Shown piece by piece: positions 17,497 to 25,925 of a DNA stretch of 64,000 nt. Within the stretch, counting starts at the first letter, position 1. Each line of letters opens with the position of its first letter. The translations under genes were made by a program, and so were the position numbers. This DNA comes from Thermohalobaculum sp039822785 (lineage in GTDB: Bacteria; Pseudomonadota; Alphaproteobacteria; Rhodobacterales; Rhodobacteraceae), in the NCBI GenBank assembly GCA_039822785.1, contig JBCBMO010000006.1, positions 248,001 through 312,000 on the forward strand. Direction: 5' to 3'. The notes under the pieces were generated by a model, which saw nothing but the letters and a program-made list of their open reading frames with translations, searched no databases and had not been told where the DNA came from.

Positions 17497-18939
17497 ATGC
17501 GGCGGCGGCTCACCACGATCATGGCTGCGGACGTCGTTGGGTTCTCCCGCTTGATGAGCGAGGAGGAGGTCCGGACCTTTGTCCGCGTGACCGAGTGTCT
17601 CGAGGGGCTGGTGCGGACCCGGGTCGAGGCTGAAGGCGGCCGTATCTTCAAACTCATGGGCGACGGGCTGCTGGCGGAGTTTCCCAGCGTGATCTCCGCC
17701 GTCCAGGCCGCCATCGCCGTGCAGCGGGCGATGGAGGAGGATCCGGCCACCGCCGACCCTGCCTCGCCGCTGCAGCTTAGGATCGGCATCTCGCTCGGCG
17801 ATATGATCCCGCATGGGCAGGACCTGTTCGGCGAGGGCGTGAACGTCGCAGCCCGGGTCGAGGCACTGACGCCGCCGGGCGGCATCTGCGTGACACGCGC
17901 GGTGCACGATCAGATCCTCGGCAAGATCAAGGTCGCGACCCAGGACTGGGGCGAGATCCCGGTCAAAAACATCAAACGACCGGTCCATGTCTTCCGGATC
18001 CTGCACGACAACGAAGAGATGCCGGCCCTGGCCGCGCCCGAGCCGCCGCGCAGCGGTCGCCGTTGGCGCGTGGTGGCGGCATCGGCAGCGGCGCTCGCGG
18101 CGCTGGCACTTTGGCCCACGAGCGACCAGGGCCTGCCGACCGCGACAGCGCCCGGACCGGTAGCAAGCGCCGAGACCGCGGCATCGCCCACGACGCCAAG
18201 GATCGAAGCCGCGGAGGCGGCGGCGACCGTGCGGACCGCGGCGCGGCTGCGCGCAGCGCCGACCACCCGCAGCGCGGTGGTGGGAGGCCTCGCGAAGGGC
18301 ATGCCCGTGCGCGTCACCGGCACCGTGGGTTCGGGGAACGACCGATGGCTGCAGGTCCAACGGCCAAGCGGGCGGACGGCGTTTCTGCATGCAAGCCTTG
18401 CGGAGTTCGGCGAAGCGGAGAGGGTCGACAGCCCTCGGTCAGAGCCGAGCATCAGCACGGGGATCGACGCGGCCATGGCAGGGGGCGCAGAGGTGCTGGC
18501 ACTTGCGATCCCGGTGGAACCGGCGGCGCCTGAGACCCGCGATGAGGGCCCCGTCACCTCCGCCGACCAACTCGCGCTCCGCGTCAGCCTGGTGACCAGC
18601 CCGGCTGCCTGGACGTCCTGCATCTCCCTCGATGACGCCAACAGGCAGATGATGGACATGGCCGGCGGCGGCTCCTGGCAGCGGGTGCATCTCTTCAGTT
18701 CCGCGGCCCAGCCCATCAGGGCACGCGTTGAGACGAAGGGCGATGGCGCGCGGATCCAGGTGCTGCCCTATGCCGACAGCTGGGGCGAGGGCGACGCGAT
18801 CACCCTCGACCTGCCGGCGCTGACGCCGGGCACCAAGGCGCGGGCCTTCTCCAGCCGCCGTGCGCCGCCGCCCTACACCGGCTGCGGGCGCTTCGTCGCC
18901 TATGTCGAGGTCCTGGATCCGGCGACGCTGACCGAGTGA
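17497..18939 (+). CDS. Class III adenylate/guanylate cyclase with transmembrane and SH3-like domains
   Basis: A 480-residue protein. Residues 1-170 are a class III nucleotidyl cyclase domain: metal ligands Asp12 (AADVVGFSRLM) and Asp56 (MGDGLLAEF), Lys52 in the adenine-specifying position, the DLFGEGVNVAAR block with the second specificity Asp and the Asn/Arg transition-state pair. A likely single membrane helix follows at about residues 188-206. An SH3b-like segment (RTAARLRAAPTTRSAVVG, then GNDRWLQVQ) lies near 245-305, then about 170 residues unassigned. The catalytic set looks complete, so cAMP synthesis is likely. The cyclase is N-terminal and cytosolic; the SH3 part is probably periplasmic. 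Confidence 0.85.
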   Translation: MRRRLTTIMAADVVGFSRLMSEEEVRTFVRVTECLEGLVRTRVEAEGGRIFKLMGDGLLAEFPSVISAVQAAIAVQRAMEEDPATADPASPLQLRIGISLGDMIPHGQDLFGEGVNVAARVEALTPPGGICVTRAVHDQILGKIKVATQDWGEIPVKNIKRPVHVFRILHDNEEMPALAAPEPPRSGRRWRVVAASAAALAALALWPTSDQGLPTATAPGPVASAETAASPTTPRIEAAEAAATVRTAARLRAAPTTRSAVVGGLAKGMPVRVTGTVGSGNDRWLQVQRPSGRTAFLHASLAEFGEAERVDSPRSEPSISTGIDAAMAGGAEVLALAIPVEPAAPETRDEGPVTSADQLALRVSLVTSPAAWTSCISLDDANRQMMDMAGGGSWQRVHLFSSAAQPIRARVETKGDGARIQVLPYADSWGEGDAITLDLPALTPGTKARAFSSRRAPPPYTGCGRFVAYVEVLDPATLTE

Positions 18940-19069
18940 TCTCCTGCTTGGGGAACGTTGACACGCGCAAGGGGCCGGCATAGCCAGCGTCCCACGCCGG
19001 TCAGCGAGGATTCGCCCACCGGCGTTTTTGGCGTTATGGCGGCCCTACAGCCATCAAAAGGGATAGGTC

Positions 19070-20599
19070 ATGTTCGAGGCGCTGTCAGACCGGCTGAGTG
19101 CCACGCTCGAAAAGCTCAAGGGCAAGGGCGCGCTCACCGAGGAGGACGTCAAGGCCGCGATGCGCGAGGTGCGCGTCGCGCTGCTGGAGGCTGACGTCTC
19201 GCTGCCCATCGCCCGCAGCTTCATCAAGCGCGTCTCGGAGAAGGCGACCGGCCAGACGGTGCTGAAATCGGTCACCCCGGGCCAGATGGTCATCAAGATC
19301 GTCCACGACGAGCTGATCACCGTGCTGGCGGGCGAGGGTGAGGACCCCACCAGCCTCAAGATCGACAACCCGCCGGCCACGATCATGATGGTGGGCCTCC
19401 AGGGCTCGGGTAAGACGACGACCACCGGCAAGCTCGCCAAACGGCTGAAGGAGCGCGAGGGCAAGAAGGTCCTCATGGCCTCCCTCGACACCCGCCGCCC
19501 CGCCGCGATGGAACAGTTGGCGGTGCTGGGCCAGCAGATCGGTGTCGATACGCTGGCCATCCAGCCGGGCCAGACCCCGGTGCAGATCGCCAAGCGGGCC
19601 AAGACCCAGGCCAGCCTCGCCGGCTATGACGTGGTCATGCTCGACACCGCCGGGCGCCTCAGCATCGACGAGGAGTTGATGGCCGAGGTCGAGGCGGTGC
19701 GCGACGAGGCCCGCCCGCGCGAGACCCTGCTGGTCGTCGACGGCCTGACCGGTCAGGACGCGGTCAACACCGCCGAGAACTTCGACGGGCGCATTGGCAT
19801 CTCCGGCTGCATCCTGACGCGCATGGACGGCGACGGGCGCGGCGGTGCGGCCCTATCGATGCGCGCGGTCACCGGCAAGCCCATCAAGTTCGTCGGCCTC
19901 GGCGAGAAGATGGACGCGCTGGAGGAATTCCATCCCCAGCGCATCGCCGGGCGCATCCTCGGCATGGGCGACATCGTCAGCCTGGTCGAGAAGGCGCAGG
20001 AGACGATGGAGGCCGAGCAGGCCGAGCGCATGATGAAGCGGTTCCAGAAGGGCCGCTTCGACATGAACGACCTTCGGATGCAGCTCGAGCAGATGCTCAA
20101 GCTCGGCGGCATGCAGGGCATGATGAGCATGATGCCCGGCATGGGGAAGATGGCGAAGCAGATGGACGCCGCGCAGATGGACGACAAGGTCCTGCGCCGC
20201 CAGATCGCCATCATCCAGTCCATGACCAAGGAGGAGCGGAAGAAGCCCGATCTCATGGCCGCCAGCCGGAAGAAGCGCGTGGCCGCCGGTGCCGGCATGG
20301 AGGTGCAGGACGTCAACAAGCTGCTGAAGATGCAGCGCCAGATGGCCGACATGATGAAGAAGATGGGCAAGATGGGCGGCAAGGGCGCCATGCGCGGCAT
20401 GCTGGGCCAGATGATGGGCAAGGGCGGCGGCATGCCCCCGGGCGGCCCCGGTGCCCTGCCCCCCGGCGCGCTGCCGCCCGGCATGGGTCCCGGCGGCGCG
20501 GCGCCCGGCAAGCTGCCCCCGATGCCCGGTGGCCTGCCCGGTCTTGGCGGCGGCCCCGCCCTGCCCCCCGGCCTGGGCGGATTCGGCAAGAAGAAATGA
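19070..20599 (+). CDS. ffh: Signal recognition particle protein Ffh
   Basis: A 509-residue SRP54 GTPase that targets inner-membrane proteins co-translationally. The N domain is followed by the G domain P-loop GLQGSGKTTTTGKLAK (about residue 107), DTRRPAA, LDTAGRL and TRMDGD. The methionine-rich M domain begins near 325. The C-terminal 70 residues are a Gly/Pro/Met-rich tail, longer than in E. coli. It heads a long operon; its stop overlaps the next start. Confidence 0.98.
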   Translation: MFEALSDRLSATLEKLKGKGALTEEDVKAAMREVRVALLEADVSLPIARSFIKRVSEKATGQTVLKSVTPGQMVIKIVHDELITVLAGEGEDPTSLKIDNPPATIMMVGLQGSGKTTTTGKLAKRLKEREGKKVLMASLDTRRPAAMEQLAVLGQQIGVDTLAIQPGQTPVQIAKRAKTQASLAGYDVVMLDTAGRLSIDEELMAEVEAVRDEARPRETLLVVDGLTGQDAVNTAENFDGRIGISGCILTRMDGDGRGGAALSMRAVTGKPIKFVGLGEKMDALEEFHPQRIAGRILGMGDIVSLVEKAQETMEAEQAERMMKRFQKGRFDMNDLRMQLEQMLKLGGMQGMMSMMPGMGKMAKQMDAAQMDDKVLRRQIAIIQSMTKEERKKPDLMAASRKKRVAAGAGMEVQDVNKLLKMQRQMADMMKKMGKMGGKGAMRGMLGQMMGKGGGMPPGGPGALPPGALPPGMGPGGAAPGKLPPMPGGLPGLGGGPALPPGLGGFGKKK

Positions 20600-21153
20600 C
20601 CGACCGCCAACGCTGCACCCAGGCGCCGCAAGGCGCCGCGGCGGCCGCGGCCGTCCGCCACCGCGCCGCGCTGCCGGAGCTGGAGACGCCGCGCCTGCGC
20701 CTGCGCGTGCCGGTCATGGCGGACCTGCCCCTCTGGACCCAGATCTTCAGCAGCGCGGAGGCGACGCAGTTCGGCGGCCCCTTCGACGCCGAGGAAGCCT
20801 GGGCCAACTTCAGCACCTATGTGGCGGGCTGGCTCCTCCACGGCCACGGGCTGTGGTCGGTGGAGCGGCGGTCCGACGGCGCGCTCATCGGCTTTGTGCA
20901 CCTGGGCCTGGAGTGGGGGGACGCCGAGCCCGAGCTTGGCTGGATGTTCGCGCCCGAGGCCCGCGGCCAGGGCTATGCCGCCGAGGCCGCGTCGGCGGCC
21001 CGCGACTTCGGCTTCGATCTGCTCGACACCTTCGTGAGCTGCATCGACCAGACCAATGCCCCCTCCGCCCGCCTCGCCGCGCGCCTGGGCGCGGTGCCCG
21101 ACGCCAGCCCCTACGCCGGCGTCAACGTCTGGCGCCACGGGAGGTTGGGATGA
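20596..21153 (+). CDS. GNAT N-acetyltransferase (RimJ/RimL type), copy 1
   Basis: A 185-residue GNAT of the acetyltransf_3 group. LETPRLRLRVP is the usual entry strand, then ELGWMFAPEARGQGYAAEA holds the acetyl-CoA pyrophosphate loop (RGQGYA), and NAPSARLAARLGA is the C-terminal motif. Its ATG overlaps the ffh stop (ATGA). It is the first of three consecutive, related acetyltransferases. Acceptor unknown. Confidence 0.88.
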   Translation: MTDRQRCTQAPQGAAAAAAVRHRAALPELETPRLRLRVPVMADLPLWTQIFSSAEATQFGGPFDAEEAWANFSTYVAGWLLHGHGLWSVERRSDGALIGFVHLGLEWGDAEPELGWMFAPEARGQGYAAEAASAARDFGFDLLDTFVSCIDQTNAPSARLAARLGAVPDASPYAGVNVWRHGRLG

Positions 21154-21680
21154 CCGCCCCTGCGACCCCGATCCTGGAGACCGAGCGTCTGATCTTGCGC
21201 GTACCCGAGCTGCGTGATGAGACCGCGGTGACCGGCTTTCTGGGCAGTGATCGCGCCCGCTGGCATGGTGGCCCCTTCGACGCCGGCCGGGCCTGGCGGG
21301 TCTTCGCAGCCTTCGCCGGGCAGTGGCCGTTGCGCGGCTATGGGCACTTCGCGGTGATCCACCGCGACAGCGGACAGACCGCCGGCCTGGTCGGGTTCTG
21401 GCACCCTGGGGATTGGCCCGAAGCGGAGCTTGCCTGGTCCATCTTCGACGGTTTCGAAGGGCGCGGCATGGCGCATGAGGCCGCCCTCGCCGTCCGCCGC
21501 TGGGGCGCCACCCAGCCGGGGCTCGCCCGGCCCGTCTCCTACATCGATCCTGAGAACGTCCGGTCGCGGCGCCTCGCGCAGCGTCTGGGCGCGACGATCG
21601 AGCCAGGCAATGCCGGCCCCCACCCGGACGAGCCCTGCCTCGTCTTCCGCCACCCCGCGATCGAGGTGCTGGCGGCATGA
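21150..21680 (+). CDS. GNAT N-acetyltransferase (RimJ/RimL type), copy 2
   Basis: A 176-residue paralogue of its neighbours. It begins with ILETERLILRVPELRDE, has an acetyl-CoA loop at FEGRGMAHEAA and the ENVRSRRLAQRLGA motif. The start at 21150 overlaps the preceding stop by 4 bp and the following gene overlaps its end by 4 bp. The acceptor substrate is unknown; the family acetylates ribosomal proteins, peptides and small molecules. Confidence 0.88.
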   Translation: MTAPATPILETERLILRVPELRDETAVTGFLGSDRARWHGGPFDAGRAWRVFAAFAGQWPLRGYGHFAVIHRDSGQTAGLVGFWHPGDWPEAELAWSIFDGFEGRGMAHEAALAVRRWGATQPGLARPVSYIDPENVRSRRLAQRLGATIEPGNAGPHPDEPCLVFRHPAIEVLAA

Positions 21681-22213
21681 CGGCGCGCTTCGAAATCCCA
21701 AGCATCGAGACTGAGCGGCTGATCCTGCGCCCGCCTGCAGAGCGGGACCTGGAGCCCTGGGTCGCCTTCAACCAGTCCGACCGCACGGCCTTTGTCGGCG
21801 GGCGTAAGGGCCGCGACGAGACTTGGCGGGGCCTTGCAAGCTACCTTGGCCACTGGGCGCTGCGCGGCTACGGCATGTGGGCGGTCGACCTCAAGGAGAC
21901 CGGTGAGTTCTGCGGCAACGTCGGCCCGTGGAACCCGGAGGGTTGGCCGGAGCCGGAGGTGGGCTGGACCCTGCTCGCCAGCGCCGAGGGGCGCGGCATC
22001 GCCCGGGAGGCCGCCGAGGCCTCGGTCGACTATGCCTACCGCGTCCTGGGCTGGACCACCTGCATCAGTCTGATCGATCCCGGCAACGCCCGTTCCATCG
22101 CGCTGGCCGAGCGGCTGGGCGCCCGGCACGACGGCGACTTTAACCACGAGGTCTATGGGTCGATGCGGATCTACCGCCATCCCGGCCCCAGCGGCGCGAG
22201 GGGGGCGGCATGA
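21677..22213 (+). CDS. GNAT N-acetyltransferase (RimJ/RimL type), copy 3
   Basis: A 178-residue paralogue. IETERLILRPPAERDLEPW is the entry motif, SAEGRGIAREAAEA the acetyl-CoA loop, and NARSIALAERLGA the C-terminal motif. It is closer to copy 2 than to copy 1 by eye (shared ALRGYGxxAV and WNPEGWPEPE-like segment). Overlaps copy 2 and chorismate mutase by 4 bp each, so all are translationally coupled. Confidence 0.88.
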   Translation: MTARFEIPSIETERLILRPPAERDLEPWVAFNQSDRTAFVGGRKGRDETWRGLASYLGHWALRGYGMWAVDLKETGEFCGNVGPWNPEGWPEPEVGWTLLASAEGRGIAREAAEASVDYAYRVLGWTTCISLIDPGNARSIALAERLGARHDGDFNHEVYGSMRIYRHPGPSGARGAA

Positions 22214-22509
22214 GCGAGGACGAGACGGCGCGCGCGGCCGAGGTTTTGGGCCGGTTGCGCCACTCCATCGACAACCTGGATGCGATCCTGGTCCATACTC
22301 TGGCCGAGCGCTTCAAATGCACCCAGGAGGTCGGTCGCCTCAAGGCCACTCACGACCTGCCCCCGGCCGATCCAGCGCGGGAGGCCACGCAGATCGCCCG
22401 GCTCGAGCATCTGGCCGCAGAGAGCGGGCTGGACCCCGAGTTCGCGAAGAAAGTCATGCGGTTCATCGTCGATGAGGTGATCCGCAACCACCGGAGTTTC
22501 CGAGACTGA
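22210..22509 (+). CDS. Chorismate mutase, AroQ class
   Basis: A 99-residue all-helical enzyme converting chorismate to prephenate for Phe/Tyr synthesis. The LRHSIDNLDAILVHTLAERFK start matches the AroQ helix 1 (LRxxIDxxDxxLlxLlaeR), with VGRLKATHDLP and the C-terminal IVDEVIRNH stretch. The ATG overlaps the preceding acetyltransferase stop. Its position before rpsP is common in Rhodobacterales. Confidence 0.9.
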   Translation: MSEDETARAAEVLGRLRHSIDNLDAILVHTLAERFKCTQEVGRLKATHDLPPADPAREATQIARLEHLAAESGLDPEFAKKVMRFIVDEVIRNHRSFRD

Positions 22510-22569
22510 GAACAGCGCCCCCGCGCGGAACGGCCGGGGGCGGCACGCACAAACGAGAGGAAGACACAG

Positions 22570-23022
22570 ATGGCAATCAAGATCAGGCTCGCCCGCGGCG
22601 GCTCGAAGAAGCGGCCGTTCTACCGCATCGTCGCTGCCGACAGCCGCATGCCCCGCGACGGGCGCTTCATCGAGAAGCTGGGCACCTACAACCCGCTCCT
22701 GCCCAAGGACAGCGAGGCGCGCGTGCAGATGAACATGGAGCGCGTGCAGCACTGGCTGGGCGTCGGCGCGCAGCCGACCGACCGCGTGGCGCGCTTCCTG
22801 GAGGCGGCGGGCGTGCGCGAGAAGACCGAGCGCGCGAACATGCAGAAGGCCGAGCCTGGCAAGAAGGCGCAGGAGCGCGCGAAGGAGCGCGAGGAGAAGC
22901 GCCTGGCCGCCGAGGAGGCCGCGAAGGAGGCCGAAGAAGCCGCCAAGGCTGCTGAGGCTGAGGCCGCCGAGGCCCCGGCCGAAGAGCCCGCCGCCGACGA
23001 AGAGCCGGCCAAGGCGGAGTAA
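22570..23022 (+). CDS. rpsP: 30S ribosomal protein S16 with long acidic tail
   Basis: A 150-residue S16; the family core is about 80 residues. MAIKIRLARGGSKKRPFYRIV is diagnostic, followed by DGRFIEKLGTYNPLLPKD. From about residue 90 onward the sequence is a Lys/Glu/Ala-rich helical tail ending in Ala/Glu/Pro repeats. Such tails occur in alphaproteobacteria. AGAGGAAG precedes the ATG. Confidence 0.97.
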   Translation: MAIKIRLARGGSKKRPFYRIVAADSRMPRDGRFIEKLGTYNPLLPKDSEARVQMNMERVQHWLGVGAQPTDRVARFLEAAGVREKTERANMQKAEPGKKAQERAKEREEKRLAAEEAAKEAEEAAKAAEAEAAEAPAEEPAADEEPAKAE

Positions 23023-23058
23023 GCCCGCCCTTCCGTGCCGCCGCTTGAGGGTGGAGCC

Positions 23059-23688
23059 ATGCAGGCCTTCACGCCGTCGTTTCGCGAGGAACTGGCGCGG
23101 CTGATGCGCGGGCGCCGCGATGTGCGCCGCTTCAGGCGCGATGCGGTCGACCCTGCGGTGCTGGCGCGGTGCCTGGAGGCGTTGCGGCTCGCCCCCTCGG
23201 TCGGCCTGTCAGAACCCTGGCGCCTGGTCAGCGTGACCAGCGAGGCGGCGCGTGGGGCGGCTCTGGCAAACGCCGAAGCGGCCAACGCCGAGGCGCTGGC
23301 GGGCTACCATGGCGAGCAGGCGGCGCTCTATGCCCGGCTCAAGCTGCATGGGATCGAGGAGGCGCCGGTCCAGATCGCCGTCTTCTGCGACGATGCCACC
23401 GCCAAGGGCGCGGGCCTCGGTGCGCGGACCATGCCGGAGATGCGGCGCTACTCCGCCGTGGCGGCCATCCAGAACTTCTGGCTGGCCGCCCGCGCGGAGG
23501 GGCTCGGCGTCGGCTGGGTCTCGATCCTCGATCCCGCACAGCTTGCGGCGGATCTCGCGGTCGACCCCGACTGGGCGCTGGTGGGGTATCTCTGCATCGG
23601 CTGGCCCACCGCCGAGAGTGAGACGCCGGAGCTGGAGCGGGCAGGCTGGGAGGCCCGCAGCCAGACCCTCGAGATGATCGAGCGCTAG
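23059..23688 (+). CDS. bluB: 5,6-dimethylbenzimidazole synthase
   Basis: A 209-residue nitroreductase-like flavin-destroying enzyme that makes the lower ligand of vitamin B12 from FMNH2. RRDVRRFRRDAVDP, the LAPSVGLSEPWRLV segment, GYHGEQAALYARLKLHG, EAPVQIAVFCD and the GLGVGWVSILDP region are BluB hallmarks. The ATG at 23059 follows GGTGGAG. No cobalamin genes are adjacent; it sits between rpsP and rimM in a translation operon. Confidence 0.88.
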   Translation: MQAFTPSFREELARLMRGRRDVRRFRRDAVDPAVLARCLEALRLAPSVGLSEPWRLVSVTSEAARGAALANAEAANAEALAGYHGEQAALYARLKLHGIEEAPVQIAVFCDDATAKGAGLGARTMPEMRRYSAVAAIQNFWLAARAEGLGVGWVSILDPAQLAADLAVDPDWALVGYLCIGWPTAESETPELERAGWEARSQTLEMIER

Positions 23689-23692
23689 GGCG

Positions 23693-24235
23693 ATGACAGC
23701 GGAACAGCAGACAGCCCGGGTCTGTGTCGGCGCCATCGCCGGCGCCTTTGGCGTGCGCGGCGAGGTGCGCCTCAAATCCTTCTGCGCCGAGCCCGAGGCG
23801 ATCGCCACCTACGGCCCGGTCGAGAGCGAGGACGCCACCCGGCGCTTCAAGATCCGCATCACCCGGCCGGTCAAGGGAGGCCTCGCGGCCCGCCTCTCGG
23901 ACATCGCGACGCGGGAGCAGGCGGAGGCGCTGCGCGGCACCCGCCTCTATGTCGCCCGCGACCGGCTGCCGAGCTTGCCCGACGACGAGTTCTACCACAC
24001 TGACCTGATCGGGCTGGAGGTGCGCGACACCGGCGGCGCCGTCCTCGGCCGGGTGCGCGCCATCCACGACCACGGCGCCGGCGACGTGCTTGAGGTGGCG
24101 GAGGGGCCGGCAGCAGGCCTCATGCTCCCCTTCACCCGCTGGGCCGTCCCCACCGTCGACCTCGCAGCCGGCATCCTGATCGCCGACCCGCCCGAGGACA
24201 CCGAGGAGCCGGAGGGCGAAGCCGATGACCGATGA
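23693..24235 (+). CDS. rimM: Ribosome maturation factor RimM
   Basis: A 180-residue 16S rRNA processing protein that binds S19 and aids 30S assembly. The N-terminal VCVGAIAGAFGVRGEVRLKSF and the PRC-barrel segment EFYHTDLIGLEVRD followed by the LPFTRWAVPTVDL stretch are typical. Its end overlaps the trmD start by 11 bp. It follows bluB by 4 bp. Confidence 0.95.
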   Translation: MTAEQQTARVCVGAIAGAFGVRGEVRLKSFCAEPEAIATYGPVESEDATRRFKIRITRPVKGGLAARLSDIATREQAEALRGTRLYVARDRLPSLPDDEFYHTDLIGLEVRDTGGAVLGRVRAIHDHGAGDVLEVAEGPAAGLMLPFTRWAVPTVDLAAGILIADPPEDTEEPEGEADDR

Positions 24236-25100
24236 GCCGCCCAAACCGCGCTCCGCGGGCATGCTGCGTCCCGTCGTCAGCGCCGGGCCGCGGCCCTTGA
24301 TGGCGGAGCGGGCCCGGCCGGAGGCTTGGCGCGCCACGGTGCTGACGCTGTTTCCGGAGATGTTCCCGGGGCCGCTGGGGCACAGCCTGATGGGCAAGGC
24401 GCTGAAGGACGGGCTTTGGTCGCTTGACGCTCTGGACATCCGGCGCTTTGCGACAGATAAGCACCGCACCGTTGACGACACCCCGGCTGGGGGCGGCGCG
24501 GGGATGGTCATGAGGGCCGATGTGGTCGGTGCCGCGGTGGATGCCGCGCGCCGGTCCGATGCTGTTAGGGGGGAGCAGGCGCGCCCGGCGCTTTATCTCT
24601 CCCCGCGCGGCCAACCCTTCGACCAGGCGATGGCCGCCAGGCTGGCAGCGGCAGAGGGGGTGATCCTGCTCTGCGGCCGCTACGAGGGGGTCGACCAGCG
24701 GGTGATCGACGGGCGGGCGCTCGTCGAGGTCTCGATGGGGGATTACGTGCTGTCCGGCGGCGAGATCGCCGCCATGGCGCTGATCGATGCGGTGCTGCGC
24801 CTGCGCCCCGGTGTGCTGGGCAATGCGGCCTCGGTCGAGGAGGAGAGTTTCGCGCGGGGGCTCCTCGAGCATCCGCAGTACACCCGCCCACATGCGTGGG
24901 AGGGGCGCGAGATCCCGGAGGTGCTCACCTCCGGCAATCATGCCCGGATCGCCGAGTGGCGCCGGGCCGAGGCCGAAAGGCTGACGCGGACAAGGCGTCC
25001 AGATCTCTGGCGGGCGTATAGCGACCCGAGAGCCGGCGAGACCGGTCCAGAGCAATCGGACACAAACAGTCCCGGGGCACCCGGGCGACAACAGGACTGA
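24225..25100 (+). CDS. trmD: tRNA (guanine37-N1)-methyltransferase
   Basis: A 291-residue SPOUT methyltransferase forming m1G37. Motifs: LTLFPEMFPGPLGHSLMGKAL, VDDTPAGGGAGMVM, LLCGRYEGVDQRV, the knot segment VSMGDYVLSGGE and EHPQYTRP. The first 35 residues are an extension compared with E. coli TrmD; an internal ATG gives MAERARPEAW and could be the real start. It overlaps rimM and is followed by rplS. Confidence 0.96.
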   Translation: MTDEPPKPRSAGMLRPVVSAGPRPLMAERARPEAWRATVLTLFPEMFPGPLGHSLMGKALKDGLWSLDALDIRRFATDKHRTVDDTPAGGGAGMVMRADVVGAAVDAARRSDAVRGEQARPALYLSPRGQPFDQAMAARLAAAEGVILLCGRYEGVDQRVIDGRALVEVSMGDYVLSGGEIAAMALIDAVLRLRPGVLGNAASVEEESFARGLLEHPQYTRPHAWEGREIPEVLTSGNHARIAEWRRAEAERLTRTRRPDLWRAYSDPRAGETGPEQSDTNSPGAPGRQQD

Positions 25101-25104
25101 TGCG

Positions 25105-25503
25105 ATGAACCTGATCGAACAGCTCGAGGCGGAGCAGATCGCCGCCCTCGACAAGACCATCCCCGACTTCTCCGCCGGCGATACGCTGCGTGTGGGCTTC
25201 AAGGTCACCGAGGGTACGCGGACCCGCGTTCAGAACTTCGAGGGGGTGTGCATCTCGCGGCGCAAGGGCGACCGCCTGGCCGCCAGCTTCACGGTGCGCA
25301 AGATCTCCTTCGGCGAAGGGGTGGAGCGTGTCTTCCCGCTTTACAGCCCGAACATCGACTCGATCACGGTGGTGCGCCGGGGTGCCGTGCGCCGCGCCAA
25401 GCTGTACTACCTGCGCTCGCGCCGCGGTAAGTCCGCCCGGATCGCCGAGGACACCAAGTACAAGCCGCTGAAGCCCAAGGGCGACGGCGCCGAGGCGCGC
25501 TGA
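25105..25503 (+). CDS. rplS: 50S ribosomal protein L19
   Basis: A 132-residue L19. MNLIEQLEAEQIAALDKTIPDF, then FSAGDTLRVGFKVTEGTRTRVQ, FEGVCISRRK, the ERVFPLYSPNIDSI stretch and RRAKLYYLRSRRGKSARI are diagnostic. It ends the rpsP-trmD operon and is followed by a rho-independent terminator. No rpmE follows. Confidence 0.98.
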   Translation: MNLIEQLEAEQIAALDKTIPDFSAGDTLRVGFKVTEGTRTRVQNFEGVCISRRKGDRLAASFTVRKISFGEGVERVFPLYSPNIDSITVVRRGAVRRAKLYYLRSRRGKSARIAEDTKYKPLKPKGDGAEAR

Positions 25504-25530
25504 GCGCGCCACCCACCAAAGGGGTACAGG

Positions 25531-25560
25531 GGGCCAGTCCGACGGGGGCTGGCCCTTTTT
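25531..25560 (+). terminator. Rho-independent terminator after rplS
   Basis: GGGCCAG (25531-25537) pairs with CTGGCCC (25549-25555), an 11-nt loop, followed at once by TTTTT. It lies 28 bp after the rplS stop and closes the ffh-rplS transcription unit. Confidence 0.85.
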
Positions 25561-25568
25561 CATTCGCC

Positions 25569-25697
25569 TCAGCAGATCACCACGAGGGCGGCAAAGAGCA
25601 GCGCCCCCACGATCAGCGCGCTGGGCAGGGTGCAGCCGTCGTGGCGCGCCTCGGACAGGGTGCACTCATAGCTGGTCAGGGTACTTCGAAACATCAT
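25569..25697 (-). CDS. Candidate 42-residue membrane protein
   Basis: A short ORF starting MMFRSTLTSYECTL, with one hydrophobic segment at about residues 25-42 (LIVGALLFAALVVIC) ending at the stop. A GGAG site lies 8-9 bp before the first ATG. Two Cys lie in the soluble part and one at the end. It runs toward the rplS terminator. No family recognised; coding status is uncertain. Confidence 0.4.
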   Translation of the reverse strand: MMFRSTLTSYECTLSEARHDGCTLPSALIVGALLFAALVVIC

Positions 25698-25925
25698 CGG
25701 ACCACTCCACGTCGATCTTCGTGGGGCGATATGGAGATGCCGCGCCAAGCAGGGCTGTGACCGTTGGCACAATTCCGCCGCATTTGAGCGGCGACGGAAA
25801 CAATCCGTGATCCGGCGCAGCCTCGAGAACGGAAGTGCCCCCGGCGCCGGCAGCGGGATGATCGGCGGGACGACGAACGGGGATTTAAGGTCGAGCCCTG
25901 CCTGCGCCACGCCTTCTCGGAGGGG

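Noticed and set aside
19753..21786. A 677-codon frame antisense to ffh and two acetyltransferases
   Set aside because: The Met/Pro-rich part simply mirrors the Ffh M domain; no independent evidence of coding.
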